64,000 nt of DNA from Chenopodium formosanum (Eukaryota > Streptophyta > Magnoliopsida > Caryophyllales > Amaranthaceae): NCBI GenBank assembly GCA_024500155.1, contig CM044880.1, positions 6,820,001 through 6,884,000 of the forward strand, in the 5' to 3' direction. The translations under genes were made by a program, and so were the position numbers. This document shows positions 11,130-23,213 of the stretch, one piece after another. Position 1 is the stretch's first letter; each line of letters opens with the position of its first letter. The notes beneath the pieces were generated by a model. The model searched no databases. It saw nothing but the letters and a program-made list of their open reading frames with translations, and was not told the origin of the DNA.

Positions 11130-11925
11130 TTGTATTAAAGCGCCAATTTGGGCTAGAAGCTAAGACAAGTCAATAAAAGGAATTGCAAGAGTAGAGGGCA
11201 CATAGAATATGGTCGGTACGGTGCAAAGAGGGACCCGCGTTTGGATATTCATTTCAATAATAATACGAACCACTTATTTATCTCAAATCTTTATCCTAAA
11301 ATCTTAATTGAATTTCATTTCAATAATAATATGGACCACTTATTTTTCTTAACTTATTATCCTAAAATCTTAATTATTGCATTTCTCTTGTTGGTAGGTA
11401 GAAATTTATTCATTGGTCTTGTGGAAAAAGCGTCCAAAGTTTGGAGAAATTTCCCAATACTAGACTTGGTCTACGAGTAGTTGTATAAATGATAAGGTAG
11501 CTGTGGTTCTAGTCTTATAACTGGAAGAAGAGGAAGGGTTTCCATGGAAAGACCTTCACGCCCTCTCTCGCTTGACCTTAGAAAAACTTCCACAAATGAG
11601 AGATATACCAAATGGCATTCAATACTTGACTTCCCTTCAAACTCTCTATATTAACCGTTGTGAGAATATGAAAACACACCCGGAGTGGCTTCATTGCCCT
11701 AATTCTTTGCGATCACTTATGATTGAATGTTGTTCGAATGTGAAAACGCTACCAGAAGCAAACCTCCCCTCCCTCACAAGGCTTACTATATGGTCATGCG
11801 ATGGATTGAAGGAAAGATACAGTAAACCCAATGGAACTCACTTTTCTCAAATAAGCCACATTCCCAGTTTAACCCTTTATTTTGAGTCATCTTGCAAACA
11901 AAATTGTCTCCACCACATTCGGTAA
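11130..11925 (+). pseudogene. CNL-A: receptor promoter fused to LRR tail
   Basis: 11130-11517 matches the CNL-B upstream region at about 24095-24408 (shared AGACAAGTCAATAAAAGGAA, GTGGAAAAAGC, TGGAGAAATTTCCCAA, CTGTGGTTCTAGTCTTATA). At about 11518-11521 the sequence jumps directly into the last LRRs, matching 27470-27843 in CNL-B. The start codon, CC domain, NB-ARC and most LRRs (about 3 kb) are missing. The residual frame is open from 11521 to 11925 and carries LPQMRDIPNGIQYL and CDGLKERYSKPNGTHFS like the other copies. It reads past their stop into HHIR just before a GTAAGT donor. It cannot encode a receptor; transcription from the retained promoter is possible. Confidence 0.9.
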
Positions 11926-12582
11926 GTATTATTCATGGTGCTACATTTTATTCATGCTTTCTTTATTAATTTCCTATTCAGTATTATAATTTTTTTTATT
12001 AATTTCCTATTTCTGATTTTGTTAACAACCTTTCTACAAGTTGTTTACCTACATTTATAATATTAAATTCAAAATCTTTTGGGAAATTATGTACTACTGT
12101 ACAACATTAATTAAGTTTTAGAGTACTTGATATGTTTTTACTTTTTATTGATTTGGTAGATACATGATATAATTGTTTTTATTGTTTTGAAGGGTTCAGT
12201 TTTATAAAGGACAATTTGATACCTTTAAATGATTTTTACATGTTTAATTTCTTGTGATGAAACCAAATTCATTGAAAATGACTCAGTATCTTTTATTTAT
12301 ATTGAGCTAAATTTTAATTGTTTTATATTGATTGATTTACAAACTTACTTAAAACTTTATTTCTGATATTTAATAAATTATAAATATTTGTGAAATTGCC
12401 AAAACAAGAAATATATCAAAAGATGGCACATAAATATTAACAAAAAAGAGGTATTTGATTGTATTTCACATAAACTCAAGGCATCAAAACTACAAGATAG
12501 CTAGATTTTTGAGCATCTTATATCGTAGCTCAGTTTGAACAATATTTGATTGTATTGGCGTTGTTGTAATGATGAACTCCAG
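11922..12582 (+). other. predicted 3' intron of CNL-A remnant
   Basis: A strong GTAAGT donor at 11922 and an ...CTCCAG acceptor at 12581-12582 bracket AT-rich sequence. The equivalent sites in the other units are donor 27908 with acceptor 28779, and donor 45149 with acceptor 45870. In those copies the LRR stop lies before the donor, so the intron would be in the 3' UTR. Confidence 0.4.
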
Positions 12583-12744
12583 GTAGCCACAAATTCAACA
12601 TGATGTAGCTGTTGAGTACAGTTCATTGGAAAGCAAGGATCGTGCTCTTTTGACTGGAAAACAGAAGGTCGTTGCTGCTCAGATGGATAGTGAATCTAGC
12701 GTTGCTCTTTATTGTGTTAAGGAACTCGTCGATATAATGTAAGT

Positions 12745-12830
12745 AGGCCTTTGCATATGATGTGTGGGGTGCATGGAGATACCCTTCCTAGAAGGTGAGC
12801 TTCATGGCCCTCTGATGCTCTTTCAGGCCT
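12745..12830 (+). ncRNA. structured conserved block, unit A copy (C/D-snoRNA-like?)
   Basis: An 86-nt block bounded by AGGCCTTTG and CAGGCCT, inverted words able to close a stem. Just inside are ATGATGT (12757-12763, one base off box C RTGATGA) and CTGA (12812-12815, box D). An internal CCTTC-CTA-GAAGG hairpin is also present. Four copies in the window are nearly identical while their flanks have diverged. The distance from CTGA to the stem is longer than usual for a C/D snoRNA, so an RNA gene is only a hypothesis. A conserved spliced 3'-UTR element is the alternative. Confidence 0.3.
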
Positions 12831-15800
12831 AGGCTACTAATCAATGTAAATGCATGAAACAGTTAGATATCAAGACCAATTAGTGTTATGGCAAATTATA
12901 ATGCAAAAAATTGGGGCAACAATGATGTTTGTATGATTAAGTACTTGTTTCCGTGCTCAGCTATGCATGATTGAAGTATCAATTGAAAGTTTTATATACA
13001 AAAATCTCCAATATAGCCTGCAAATTATATTGCCTTCCCCTGTGATAAGACGGTCCATACAGTTATAAAGTAAGATAAAGTAACCATTCTAGTGAAAAAT
13101 AACTCTGCATTAAATCCTCTTTCCTTGATGATAATGCAAGGTAATGTAGCCAAATCAAATGCTATTTTCTTGACGTTTACAAAAGGGAATTTCTCTCCCG
13201 AAATATTTCGTCAGCCTGATGTGATATTGCTACACTCTAACTTTATTACAGTACATGCAAACTTTGAATCACCTTGTGCATTGTATACAAATTAACATAC
13301 AAAGGAAGGATGCACTAATATTTTTAATCTCAGCTAGCATTAGCACCTTTGATAAATCAAAAAAGGACTTCTCGAACTGTATAGGAGCAAGGTTAAAGGC
13401 AAATATTCCGAACCACAATAAAAACTTAGTAATCTGTATACAATCTTAATTCTTGACTTCTTGTAATCAGGATTGTCACGGAGGCCAAGTTTTGAAAGAA
13501 CAAAGCAATAGGACTCCCAGTCAGTTCTCCTCATATATTTCAACAACTTGTTCCTTTGCTGCACCTTTGCTTGCAATCCTCGACGTGAATGCTTATCCTA
13601 GAACAAAATAACAACATAATTGTTGGCAGTCACATACATTCCACATCAAATGAAAAATTACGTCATGTGTTATTCATATCAAGCTGTCAAAAACTACAGT
13701 GGTAATTAAGAAAAGCCAAATAAATCAGAAATCAGGCTAAGATATAGACCACACACACCAAACCCCTACCATAGACATAAAATTTTTATACAAAAATTGC
13801 AGTTTGCATACTATGAACAGACAGCATAAGAACTTAGTGGGATATTACTATACGAGATCGGTGGCAAAATATTTGTCTTCCATCCAACAAGAATTTTTTG
13901 TTTGGTGTTGCCAATAAAAAACCAAAAGTATATCACACAAAATAGAAAGATCCCAAAAACAACATTGCCACTTAGACAATATATTCCAAAGCTTAAGGGG
14001 TGGCAGTCTGCACGTCACATCAGGACTTCAGAAGGATGGATATATACACAGTAGGTTACAATAACATACAGAAATGTTGAGGGTCCATAACAGAGTCTTT
14101 ACCTTCTAGTGCAAAACAGCAGACAGGTGAAGTATTTCTGTTGTAAGTCGTGCAACTACAAAGTACAAAGGGAAAAAGGATGATCAATTGCTATGGATAA
14201 ACGAAAATGGGAATCATGAAAACAACAGAAGTTTCAAAATCTTGAATTTATACTGGGGTATATACTTGAGCTGAACAGAGCAGTAGTGTTTCCCAAACTC
14301 AAAAGTTTGAAAATACGTCAGTGCTAATAATTTTGATTGACAAGAAATTTCCAATCCCAGATGTCAGAAAAAAATAAAATTAGCATACTGTCGTTGACTC
14401 AAAGGGTGAAGCTGCACCTAAACACAAGATATAACCAAACCAAGATGAATATGATCCGATCAATACAACACCCTATGAAAATGAAATTCCATCATTCTTT
14501 TACACCAATAGCTATATCAATAAGACTGAAGAATCACAAGTTATCAACCATTTCAATAATGATGACAAAATCAGGCAACAACTAAAACATATAGAAAATG
14601 ACTTAATACACAGCTCATAGCATTGTGCAATCCATGGGACCAATTTGTGCACATGAAAAGGTACCTCCAGAGGCTCCATTCAGGAGTCGGGAGATATGAA
14701 CCTAGCATAATCATGGCAAGTAAACGAGCAAGTGGAAAAAACACAGTATTATAGTGAGCAATCAGGAAGGATGTGACACTAAGGGCCATCAACTTGAAAC
14801 ACCCAACTAGATGTTCCATGTTTAAATCCTTTCAATGTAGAAATTTAGATAGTGTTTTCCACTTTGAATCTCTTTCCTTCCGCATCCTTTTGTTATGAAT
14901 TATTATAACAGTAACAAAAAATCAAGGAAGAAGAAAGAGAATTCAATCTGACATCTATAGACATTACAGAAATTAGAGGATAGTTATCATGCTTTCGAGT
15001 GGCCTGATTCACTCCCAAGATCTTCTTCAATATTCTGGATGCCTTTCTAATTTTCTATATGCCAACTCTACCTTATTTATAGGAAAGCTAAATCTCCTCT
15101 CCCTCTAACAAGCCAACTACCTTCCTCTTCAAGATACAACTACATAATTACATTGGACTAGCTATTATGTTCCACCCTTGGGTTGATATAATGTCCGTAA
15201 CTTTGCTTCCCTTTCCTTTCTCCCTCTCTCCTTCCCTTAACCACTTCCCCCTTTGTGATTTCAGATTTTCAGACAGGATGCTTTTGATTTTTTGTCTTTC
15301 CACCAGTTTCTAAAGTGAGTACAATCTCTACACCCCAATTTGTTTCCTTCTCATTATTCCCAAGTCCTAACCACTTTCCCCTTTGTGATTTCAGTCATAA
15401 TGCTTTTGATTAATGGTCTTTCCACCAGTTTCTAAAGTGAGTACAATTTCCTCTACACTCCCAATTTGAAACCTTCTCCTTATCCCTACTTAACTACTAT
15501 AGTAGGTTTTACTGAAAGGTGATAGATAATTGGTGGTGAAGGTTGCCTATCCTTTCAAAGAACCAAAACTAAGAAGATATTCCCTTCATAGGCAACAATA
15601 GCCACTTAAAATCACATTATTATTTCAACTTTAACATCCATCTTCGAAGCAATTTTTCTATGGCTGCGAGTCTAATCATTTTTGTCAGGTTCATGCAAGA
15701 TGATAAACTGATGGTGGTGGTGGTTTTTCATTGCTTTTCTCAAAGATATTAGAACTAAGGAAACTTTTGAAAGCCATCTTTTAACAATAAAAATATAACA

Positions 15801-16609
15801 ATAGCATGAACCCAGTTATTGTATACAGTGTCTTATTTTAACCAATTCTATTATCTTGGTTGGATGGTGTTGAACTATTGACAAACATAGATAATTATCA
15901 TGTGGGATCTTGTAAGGTTTGTCATTTTGCATATTTTCAAATTGTAACTTTTTAACATACAAAGCTAAAGATAATAATGGTCAAAGGTACACATTAGAAA
16001 CCACTAATAAAAGTGTATTCCAACTACAATAACAGAGATACAATGTATGTTCTGTGGGGAGGTACAGATATCTAACTCATACGTACAAAGGGGGACAATG
16101 AAGAAAGAACAGAGAGTATAAAAAAAGATAGTGAGGCAGAGGAAGGCAGTTGAACAGAATGGAAGATGAAGATTAAAGAGAGAAACGAAGTCCATTGGAA
16201 GTGCCAAAAACTACAAACAGTAATTTCGACCTCAATACAAACAATAAACCATTGGTCTTGTGACAATTAATTCTCACAACCCAAAAACTATAACTAATAA
16301 CCCTTCCAAAAGAATTTGTAAACCTCTAATCCAGAGAAACTCTACTGTCTCTCCATTGCCAAAATAGAAGTTAATAACTCACTGAACTGAAGCAGAAGCA
16401 GGAAAGAATTATCCTGGGGTGAGAAAGAACTAACCAGGTTTCTTTCTATACCTTTGAAGACATTAACTAGCCCACTTTCAAGTATCATATTTCACAATCA
16501 ATCATTATATTGCTAAAATGATTGGAAGCCAGGTATCCATTCAGAAGAAATATCATGTACGGAGTACTACATTTCTCAAGAATGTCAGAGACCTTCTACC
16601 AAAAACAAA

Positions 16610-16631
16610 GGGGGGGGGGGGGGGGGGGGGG
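16610..16631 (+). repeat. 22-nt poly-G tract followed by G-rich words
   Basis: Uninterrupted G run at 16610-16631, then AGGGGGAGAG. The shorter equivalent in unit C is 13 G at 50448-50460, so the run has expanded or contracted since duplication. It has G-quadruplex potential on the plus strand, inside an S15 intron. Confidence 0.9.
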
Positions 16632-16689
16632 AGGGGGAGAGACAATGATTAGTGCCTGTCGTGTAAAGTAATAATTGTTCTACATAAAA

Positions 16690-17280
16690 CACTTTGACCA
16701 TATTTTTTTGGAAAAATGGAAAATAATAATCCCACCTTTGCTATTTCAGCTCAAAACAGTCCCACCTCTTCGAAATATGGAAATAATCCTACCTTTAACC
16801 CTTATGTGCTCAAAATAGTTTCTTTTACCTACAACTAAAGGGTCCTTTTATAACACAAGGAAACCCTAAGATTGTTCCCCAAGTACACTCAAATAGCCGT
16901 CATAGAAAAGATATAATTTTAGAAAATATTCCATCAATTATCCTAGAATAACCTAACTATCGAGCTATAGCTCACCAGCTAGTCCATGCCTACCGCAAGT
17001 CCTCATAGGGCCGAGCTATAGCTCACTCGCATAGAGCTATAGCTTTCAAATTTCCGGCTTCGTCAGGTTTTCGTAAAACAGTCATAAATTTCTTATTTCT
17101 TATCGGAATTGGGCATATGACCTATCGTTGGAAAGCTCTTGAACCAAGCTATCACCTAAAACTTGAATCACCTCAAAGTCAGTTGTAGTTTGAGAGATAT
17201 AAGCGTTCAAAGTCAGCCCTACTAGATTTCAAGTCACAATTTAACAATCTCCACCTTGACTTGAAATCGACCAAAAACGA
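16690..17280. other. foreign segment replacing S15 exons 2-3 in unit A
   Basis: Absent from the equivalent place in units B and C. Contains three GAGCTATAGCT words and a tail AACAATCTCCACCTTGACTT, of a kind often seen next to retrotransposon LTRs. Probably a transposon fragment left by the rearrangement that removed exons 2 and 3. No ORF of note. Confidence 0.4.
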
Positions 17281-19009
17281 GAAACACTTCACAAACAGAT
17301 CAAATAGAAATTGATTTGTAGACAGCTAAGAGAGGTTCAAGGTAGCCCATTCATGCAGGCTTGCAGCATCCACTACATCGTCCAAGTGTATGTAATTGAT
17401 AAACTCTAAATGGCATAATTTGTCAGATATTATTACTTTAAATGGTGTAAAGTGACAGATATTATTATACCAATGGAATCTTTCTGAAAATAAAACAAGA
17501 TGAGATTATATGATATTACCTAGCAGCAGAAAGCACCAAACAAGGTGTACAAAGTACAAACACTACTCTTGCTTTGCTATGTCCAAAACAATAACATTAA
17601 TATGGAGTTTCCCACCATAACAAAGAGAACTAAGGGTTTGACAATTGACATTACAATAGAGTGTGACCAACGATGAATAAATGCACAGAAAACAACATCC
17701 TTAATCCATCACAGTAAGACTTTTTCTTTCAAATGTTTATTCAAAAGCAAAAAAAATCATACCTTCTACCCAAACTAAGCATCATCCCCTCCAAGTCGTA
17801 TATTCATGCTTTTAAGAGGAGTCTGATAAAAGCATGAACATAGAACCTAAAGTCCCTATTTCATGAAGAGAGTTGTAACCCCAAACATCACAAAGTAAGA
17901 TCAAATATGTTCACTGCCTTCCATCTCCACAAAAGGATTTCACTTCCTCTAGCATTTCATACTTTCATATTCTATAACACATCTTAAGCCCTGAATTATC
18001 ATGTGAGGCCTTCAAGGCTTCAATGCTCAAACCAAAAATAAACTAAAAATACATACAGCCTTGAATATTAATGAAACCATTTTCCACCCACTTACCCCAA
18101 CTTAATCCCACACCCCAATATGATCATAAGAGATAAGTACAACAAAATCTTTAACTTCCTCAAATACATTAATTGAGAACATGGATGAAGAATAAAACAT
18201 CATCATTATAACTTAAAACGCGCTTGAGCTCAGCAATTTTGCTCAGAAACTAGTAAAACACCAGGGTATTAAGTCATTTCCTCAAGCTCAAACAAAAACT
18301 ATGCAATCATTTTTCCATACACAACACTTCAAAATAACAATCCCAAAACCTAGCTAAGTTCATTATCAGTTTTTTACCATATCAATGATACAGATGAACC
18401 CCTTGTTAGTTTGTGGGGATGATAGAAATCCAGGGAGTTACACAACTACTAAACTACTATGTAAAATAATAGGCAAAACAGTCAACACAAAATCACAATC
18501 ACATTACAAAAAACACAATTCTTCAAAGAATAAAATTATTATTAATGAGAGAAAGTGACTTACTGGGAGCATTCTTGAGCCTATTATCCTTGCTACTCTT
18601 GTCAAGAAACGAAAGACTCGTCCTCAACTCTTTAATATAAGCTGGCCTCTGCTCCTTCAACCTCTCACCCAATTCCCAAATCGAAAACCAACTCCGCCGC
18701 TTCCGCCGCCGCTTCCGGCATTATCGGCTGCAATTTAAGGGTTTTCTTATCACTCGTATTTCTCCCATCTACAATTGTCCCCTTCATTTTTCGCAAACTC
18801 TCTCTAATTGAATTAAACGACAAATCCCCAGTATTTTTCCCAGCATAATCATTAGGGTTTCCGGCAATTCCGATCTGAAAGATCGTCTGCTTCTGCCGCT
18901 GCTCGAAACCCGGCGGCGGAACTGTCAACCGACGGCGAAGCTGGGTTGATCTCCTCTGCTTCAATTGGTAAAATTGTTGCGGAATATAATTAATTGCCGC
19001 CAACTTTCA

Positions 19010-19600
19010 AGCTTTTCTCCAAACTGAAACCCCAGTATGTTTAGAATCAGACTGAGAATTAATACGCAAATTGATGAACTTGAATTCCCAATTACTCATT
19101 CGTATGATTGTACTGTATGATACTCCGTATTTGATCGGTCACAAATTAGTAAAATATTGTGAAAGTTTTATAAAAAAGGAAATGGATCAAGTAATAAAAT
19201 ACAATTGTAAAAGAAAAGTTAAGCAAGTAATATAATACAAAGAGAGTGTTAATTTAAACAATTGCTGGGCAAAATTGTGGTTTGGAGGGAGCCCTAGTTA
19301 ATTTTCAAGATAAACAAAAATTAGTGGCAATTCTATAAATAAATCAACAAAATACCTTACTCAACATGACATTAAATAAATAAATCAACTTTTATAGGAC
19401 CCACATTTAATAAAAGTTGTTGACTTATTTATAAAAATGTTCCTACTTTATTTAGTTTATCATGGAAATAAACTTGCATTTTCTCAATGTGGTGGGTTCT
19501 TTAATTATAAAGGAAGTAAATTTTAAGGGGATTTCAACTATGATGTATCTTAAAGTAATTCAAATGTGATTGAGAAAAATGAATAATCAAGTATTAATTA
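19010..19600. other. AT-rich spacer, nothing recognised
   Basis: Follows the broken S15 exon 1. It does not match the promoter of the intact S15 copy, so the S15-A promoter has been lost. No gene or clear repeat end was seen. Confidence 0.5.
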
Positions 19601-20530
19601 TATTTTATTTTATTTTATTGACAAAGGGAACGCACAACAAAGACTAAAAAGGAAATAAAGCAATGTCCTACGCCTAGCAGCAGCAGCAATAAGAGAGTGA
19701 GCATCTGCAACTGAAGTCCTTGAGTCCTTCTGAATATGACAAGTAACCAAAGAGGACAAAGTATCTCAGATTTCCCGTAAAATCCATACCACCGAAATAT
19801 CCGTAGACCCAAGATCCATTAACAAATGAGGAATAGCCATACAATCAGTGTGCAGGATAATCCGAGTAAAACCCCGTTGACAAGCATGCTTAAGCCCAAA
19901 AATACAAGCCATCAACTCAGAATGAAGAGTTGAACTAGCCATACAAGCCCGGGCACCACCCCCTAAAACCTGGGAAAAAGAGGGAAACACCAACCTGTAC
20001 CAGCATTATGATTCCCCTGCTCCAAGGCACCATAAAAAAAACATAAAGATATCACAGGCAGCTTGTAGATCACCCCGCAAAACCAAACTCAAAGGAGGGG
20101 CGGAGAACCCAGGGTGAATACCATCGTGATAATATGTGAACTCGCAAGCCTTTTTACTTCTGCCATAACAGTCAGAAACTAAGTCCAAAATAGACTAGGG
20201 AAAATAAACCACCGATCGAAACCTAACATTATTCCGGGTTAACCAGATGGCCAAACAAATCCCGAAGAAACGGTCTAGATTAGACCAATTTTTGGAAGTG
20301 GCATAGCTCGCTTGAAATAAAATCCGAGAACCAACCATGAAAAGGAACTGGAGTGTGTGGCCTCTGGACAGGTGTCCTGCTAGTCGGATCAATCAGAAGG
20401 CCCTTAAGTACAAGTAAGCCGCCGTAGGAAGGGCATTATGTAAAACTTTCCCAGCCAATATCTTCCATTTTGGAAGCACATGCAATCCCTACAAGCGTTT
20501 CCACCATGTAGTAGGGAGCAAGCTGAGAGG
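19600..20530 (-). mobile_element. LINE (L1-type) 3' remnant: zf-RVT and RNase H
   Basis: Minus-strand frames, broken by stops and shifts, give first a reverse-transcriptase zinc-binding segment (LPKWKILAGKVLHNALPTAA). Then comes a linker with AIWLTRNNVRFRS, then an RNase H domain (ASSTLHSELMACIFGLKHA ... RIILHTDC with the conserved Glu and Asp). The 3' end terminates in (AATAA)n at about 19620-19600, a LINE-like tail. Inactive: the reverse transcriptase is missing and at least two in-frame stops are present. Confidence 0.8.
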
Positions 20531-21031
20531 CAGGGATAAATTCTGAGAAAATAAATAGGTATAGGCTGATTTGGTTTGAGTTTCCTCTTTTTATTTTTAT
20601 TTTTTTTAAAAGGCCCAATGCACACCAAATCATTCCTTAGTAATTTGAGTTTAAATGTGTTATCTTTAGGATGTGATACTAAAAATTTGGTATTTAAGTT
20701 TTGGGATTATTAGTTGAACATGTAAATTATATTATTATATACTTAGTATTTAATTTTACTTGAGTTGTGGATTAATTAGAGTTGTTAGGGGTATTATTAA
20801 AGCAATAATTCATCCATTCACAGTGGAAGAAGGAGATGGAGAACATGAGTTTGAATTTTTTTTCCCCTCATTATGTGTAATTGAGCAAACTAAATCATTT
20901 ATTCCGTATATTATTGTGCAAAAAAACAAATTTTGGGAGAATTAGGGTGACTTATGTGCACAATTCGCGCGCCATACCTAGCCATGTCCGCATAAATCCA
21001 TAACTTTAGTTGTTGGTAGGTTTAATAAAAG

Positions 21032-21072
<41 letters not shown>

Positions 21073-21270
21073 TTAGGGGTATAAATGTGAGCACAATATT
21101 TATAAGAGTTATAAAATTCACATTAACGAGGGAAAATAAGTAAATAAACATTTTACAGGATATAGGTTTAAACACTATTCTTCCACTCCGATTTGACCCG
21201 ACTTCGAGGCTCTCTCTCTCTCTTTCTCTCTTTTTTCTTCAGTTTTTTTTTTCCGATTTTTTGTAAAAAC
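20531..21270. other. spacer at start of unit B, with (TA)n
   Basis: A (TA)n run lies at about 21036-21064. From about 20990 the sequence matches unit C from about 38360 (GTTGTTGG(T/C)AGG(T/C)TTAATAA, AACGAGGGAAAATAAGTAAA), which marks the left edge of the detectable unit B/C duplication. No gene. Confidence 0.55.
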
Positions 21271-21274
21271 ATTT

Positions 21275-21412
21275 GCTAATAGGGAAAATTTGACATTTGC
21301 TAATAGGGAAAACACATGTCTTCACATTTGCTACCAGTTTAAAGTTTTTTTTTGTTTTTTTTTTTACTTTGCTACCACCTAAATTAGAGTTTGTTAAAAA
21401 TCACTACCACTA

Positions 21413-21462
<50 letters not shown>

Positions 21463-21735
21463 AAGAATCAACCGCCCTTAAAAGCTCAGCCCCTCCTGTC
21501 AGCCACCCTCCTCCCTCCCTCTGCCGGCGGTTGGCGGTGCGCCGGCGACCCCACCGGAATCGAACCCCTCCACTTCCATTACCCAAAAACCGACACCCCT
21601 ACCCTAAACCATCAGCCCGAAACCACTCAAACGGGTTTTAGGGTTTCGCTTATTTTGGGTGGTTGGGGCACTCCTTCGTGCGGCAATATGGTGGATGATT
21701 GGTGGGCGTGAGGATTGGTGGCTGATTGGGTGTCT
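21275..21735. mobile_element. one-ended Mutator-like element fragment
   Basis: CACATTTGCTACC, ACTTTGCTACCACCTAAATT and AGAGTTTGTTA in order match the left end of the complete element at 56307-57382. A GC-rich core with CCACCGGAATCGAACCC words (also at 56730-56760) follows. The other terminal repeat is missing. A T34 homopolymer splits the fragment. The insertion is not shared with unit C. Confidence 0.7.
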
Positions 21736-22096
21736 AAAATTCCAAAGTATAGCAAAATAACCATGACACTCTACTTTTGAAATTGTTTACATTAGGACAA
21801 CAACATCATAAAATGATAAAACTCATAATAAGTTACAATTGAAATCAACTAAACTCGGAGCTGAATTTTTTCTTGGATTTTTTTTTGTAGGATCGGAATT
21901 CGACTCTATTCCTCCTTCGACTCAAAGTCAAAATTTTTAAACGGAGTCGAATTTAAACCTTTTTTTTTTCTTTGAACTCAAAGTAGATTTTGTTCCCATG
22001 GATTAGAGCAATAGGGTTCAATCCGGACTGGATTACCAAGCCTAGTTTCCAATATAATGGAGAGATACACACTTTTTGTTCCTTTCTTTAAAAAAA

Positions 22097-22565
22097 CTAG
22101 CCTTTCTGGCCCGTGCAATGCACGGGTTATTCATATAAAATTTGAGAGATAAGTAAGGAAATATCAGTAAGTTATTATAGGGTATAATATGTAATCAGAA
22201 AAATTGTGTTGAGAGATAAGTGAGGAAAAATCAGTAAGTCATTATAGGGTATAATATGTAATGGAAAACATGATTAAAGAAATTAAAATTTTGGAACTTA
22301 AATCGAAAAAGAGGCTTAAATAAAATGTGGAAGGGCTAAAATTAAAGAGAGAATAGGAAAAGGTTGAATTAAAGGGAAGAGATCAAGTGTGTATGAAAGA
22401 TGAATTATAAGTTTAATGAGAGAATTAAAAAAAAAAATGGTGTAATAAAAAATTAATAGTGTAGGATGACATGTGGCACTATGGTTAGAGAAGTGTAATA
22501 GAATGGATGGGAACATCCGGACATGTGTCTTTCTTAGTTTCTTGATTATAGTTTTTAGATATAGA
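22097..22565 (-). mobile_element. non-autonomous Helitron (469 bp)
   Basis: On the minus strand it begins TCTATATCTAAAAAC at 22565 and ends with hairpin CCCGTGCATTGCACGGG plus CCAGAAAGG and CTAG at 22097. It is inserted between A and T. The empty site is in unit C near 39136-39150 (CTTTAAAAATATATTCATC), which proves both ends. No coding capacity is seen. Confidence 0.85.
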
Positions 22566-23213
22566 TATTCATCTTGTGCTCATGCTTATGGGCTACATTT
22601 AAGCTTATGGATTATGATCAGCTAATCCAAGACAAGTTGTAGGCCTGTAGCCACCCTTGGGCCAGATTCTCCATATTTGTCTGTAATTTTCATTTTTCAG
22701 TAGACTTTACAACACAAAGAAATCGGAAACCCAAAACCCCAATTCTAATTCAACTTTCTCCAATTCAATTTCTTACAAATTCAAGCCAACTAGCCAATCA
22801 GGTAACTTTAATTATACAGAAATCAATTTGGCAAATCTGTTATATTCAGGAAAAAAAAAAAAAAAACAATAATTTTGTTATGTAATATTTTGAAATATGG
22901 GGCCTTTTGTTTTTATTTTTGAGGAATTTGTGGTATTTTATTTTGCTCATTGAGCTAAATTGAAAACATAATATTCTGTTCAATTATAGTGATTCTGGTT
23001 AATAAAAATAAAATAGAGGAAATAACAATAATTTTGCTATTGGCACCAATTCTGAAGGAATCACCATTTCAATTTTGGCAAACTAAATTGGATATCAATA
23101 ATTTTCAGTAATCATTTTCTAATCCAACAATACAAATAGTATCAATTTCCTTTTACTAACTTGAATGGCATTTACTTGTTTTTTTCCTGCTAATTTGCTT
23201 TTGTCCTCACTAG

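Larger units (their letters stand above)
13340..19003 (-). pseudogene. uS15-type ribosomal protein gene, unit A copy, broken
   Basis: Aligned to the intact copy at 46758-56026, exon 1 remains only in part (about 19003-18564). The transit-peptide start is lost and the middle is deleted, joining PIMP to the SELGERL-type region. Exons 2 and 3 are absent, replaced by unrelated DNA at about 16690-17280. Exon 4 (14155-14103) has an in-frame TAG at 14108-14106. Exon 5 (13597-13340) still reads KLLKYMRRTDWESYCFVLSK but is extended past the normal stop by a 14-bp insertion. A functional product is excluded. Its convergent neighbour is the CNL-A remnant. Confidence 0.85.

Noticed and set aside
11241..11480. 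79-codon ORF before the CNL-A LRR remnant
   Set aside because: It is promoter sequence shared with CNL-B upstream DNA, not a coding exon.
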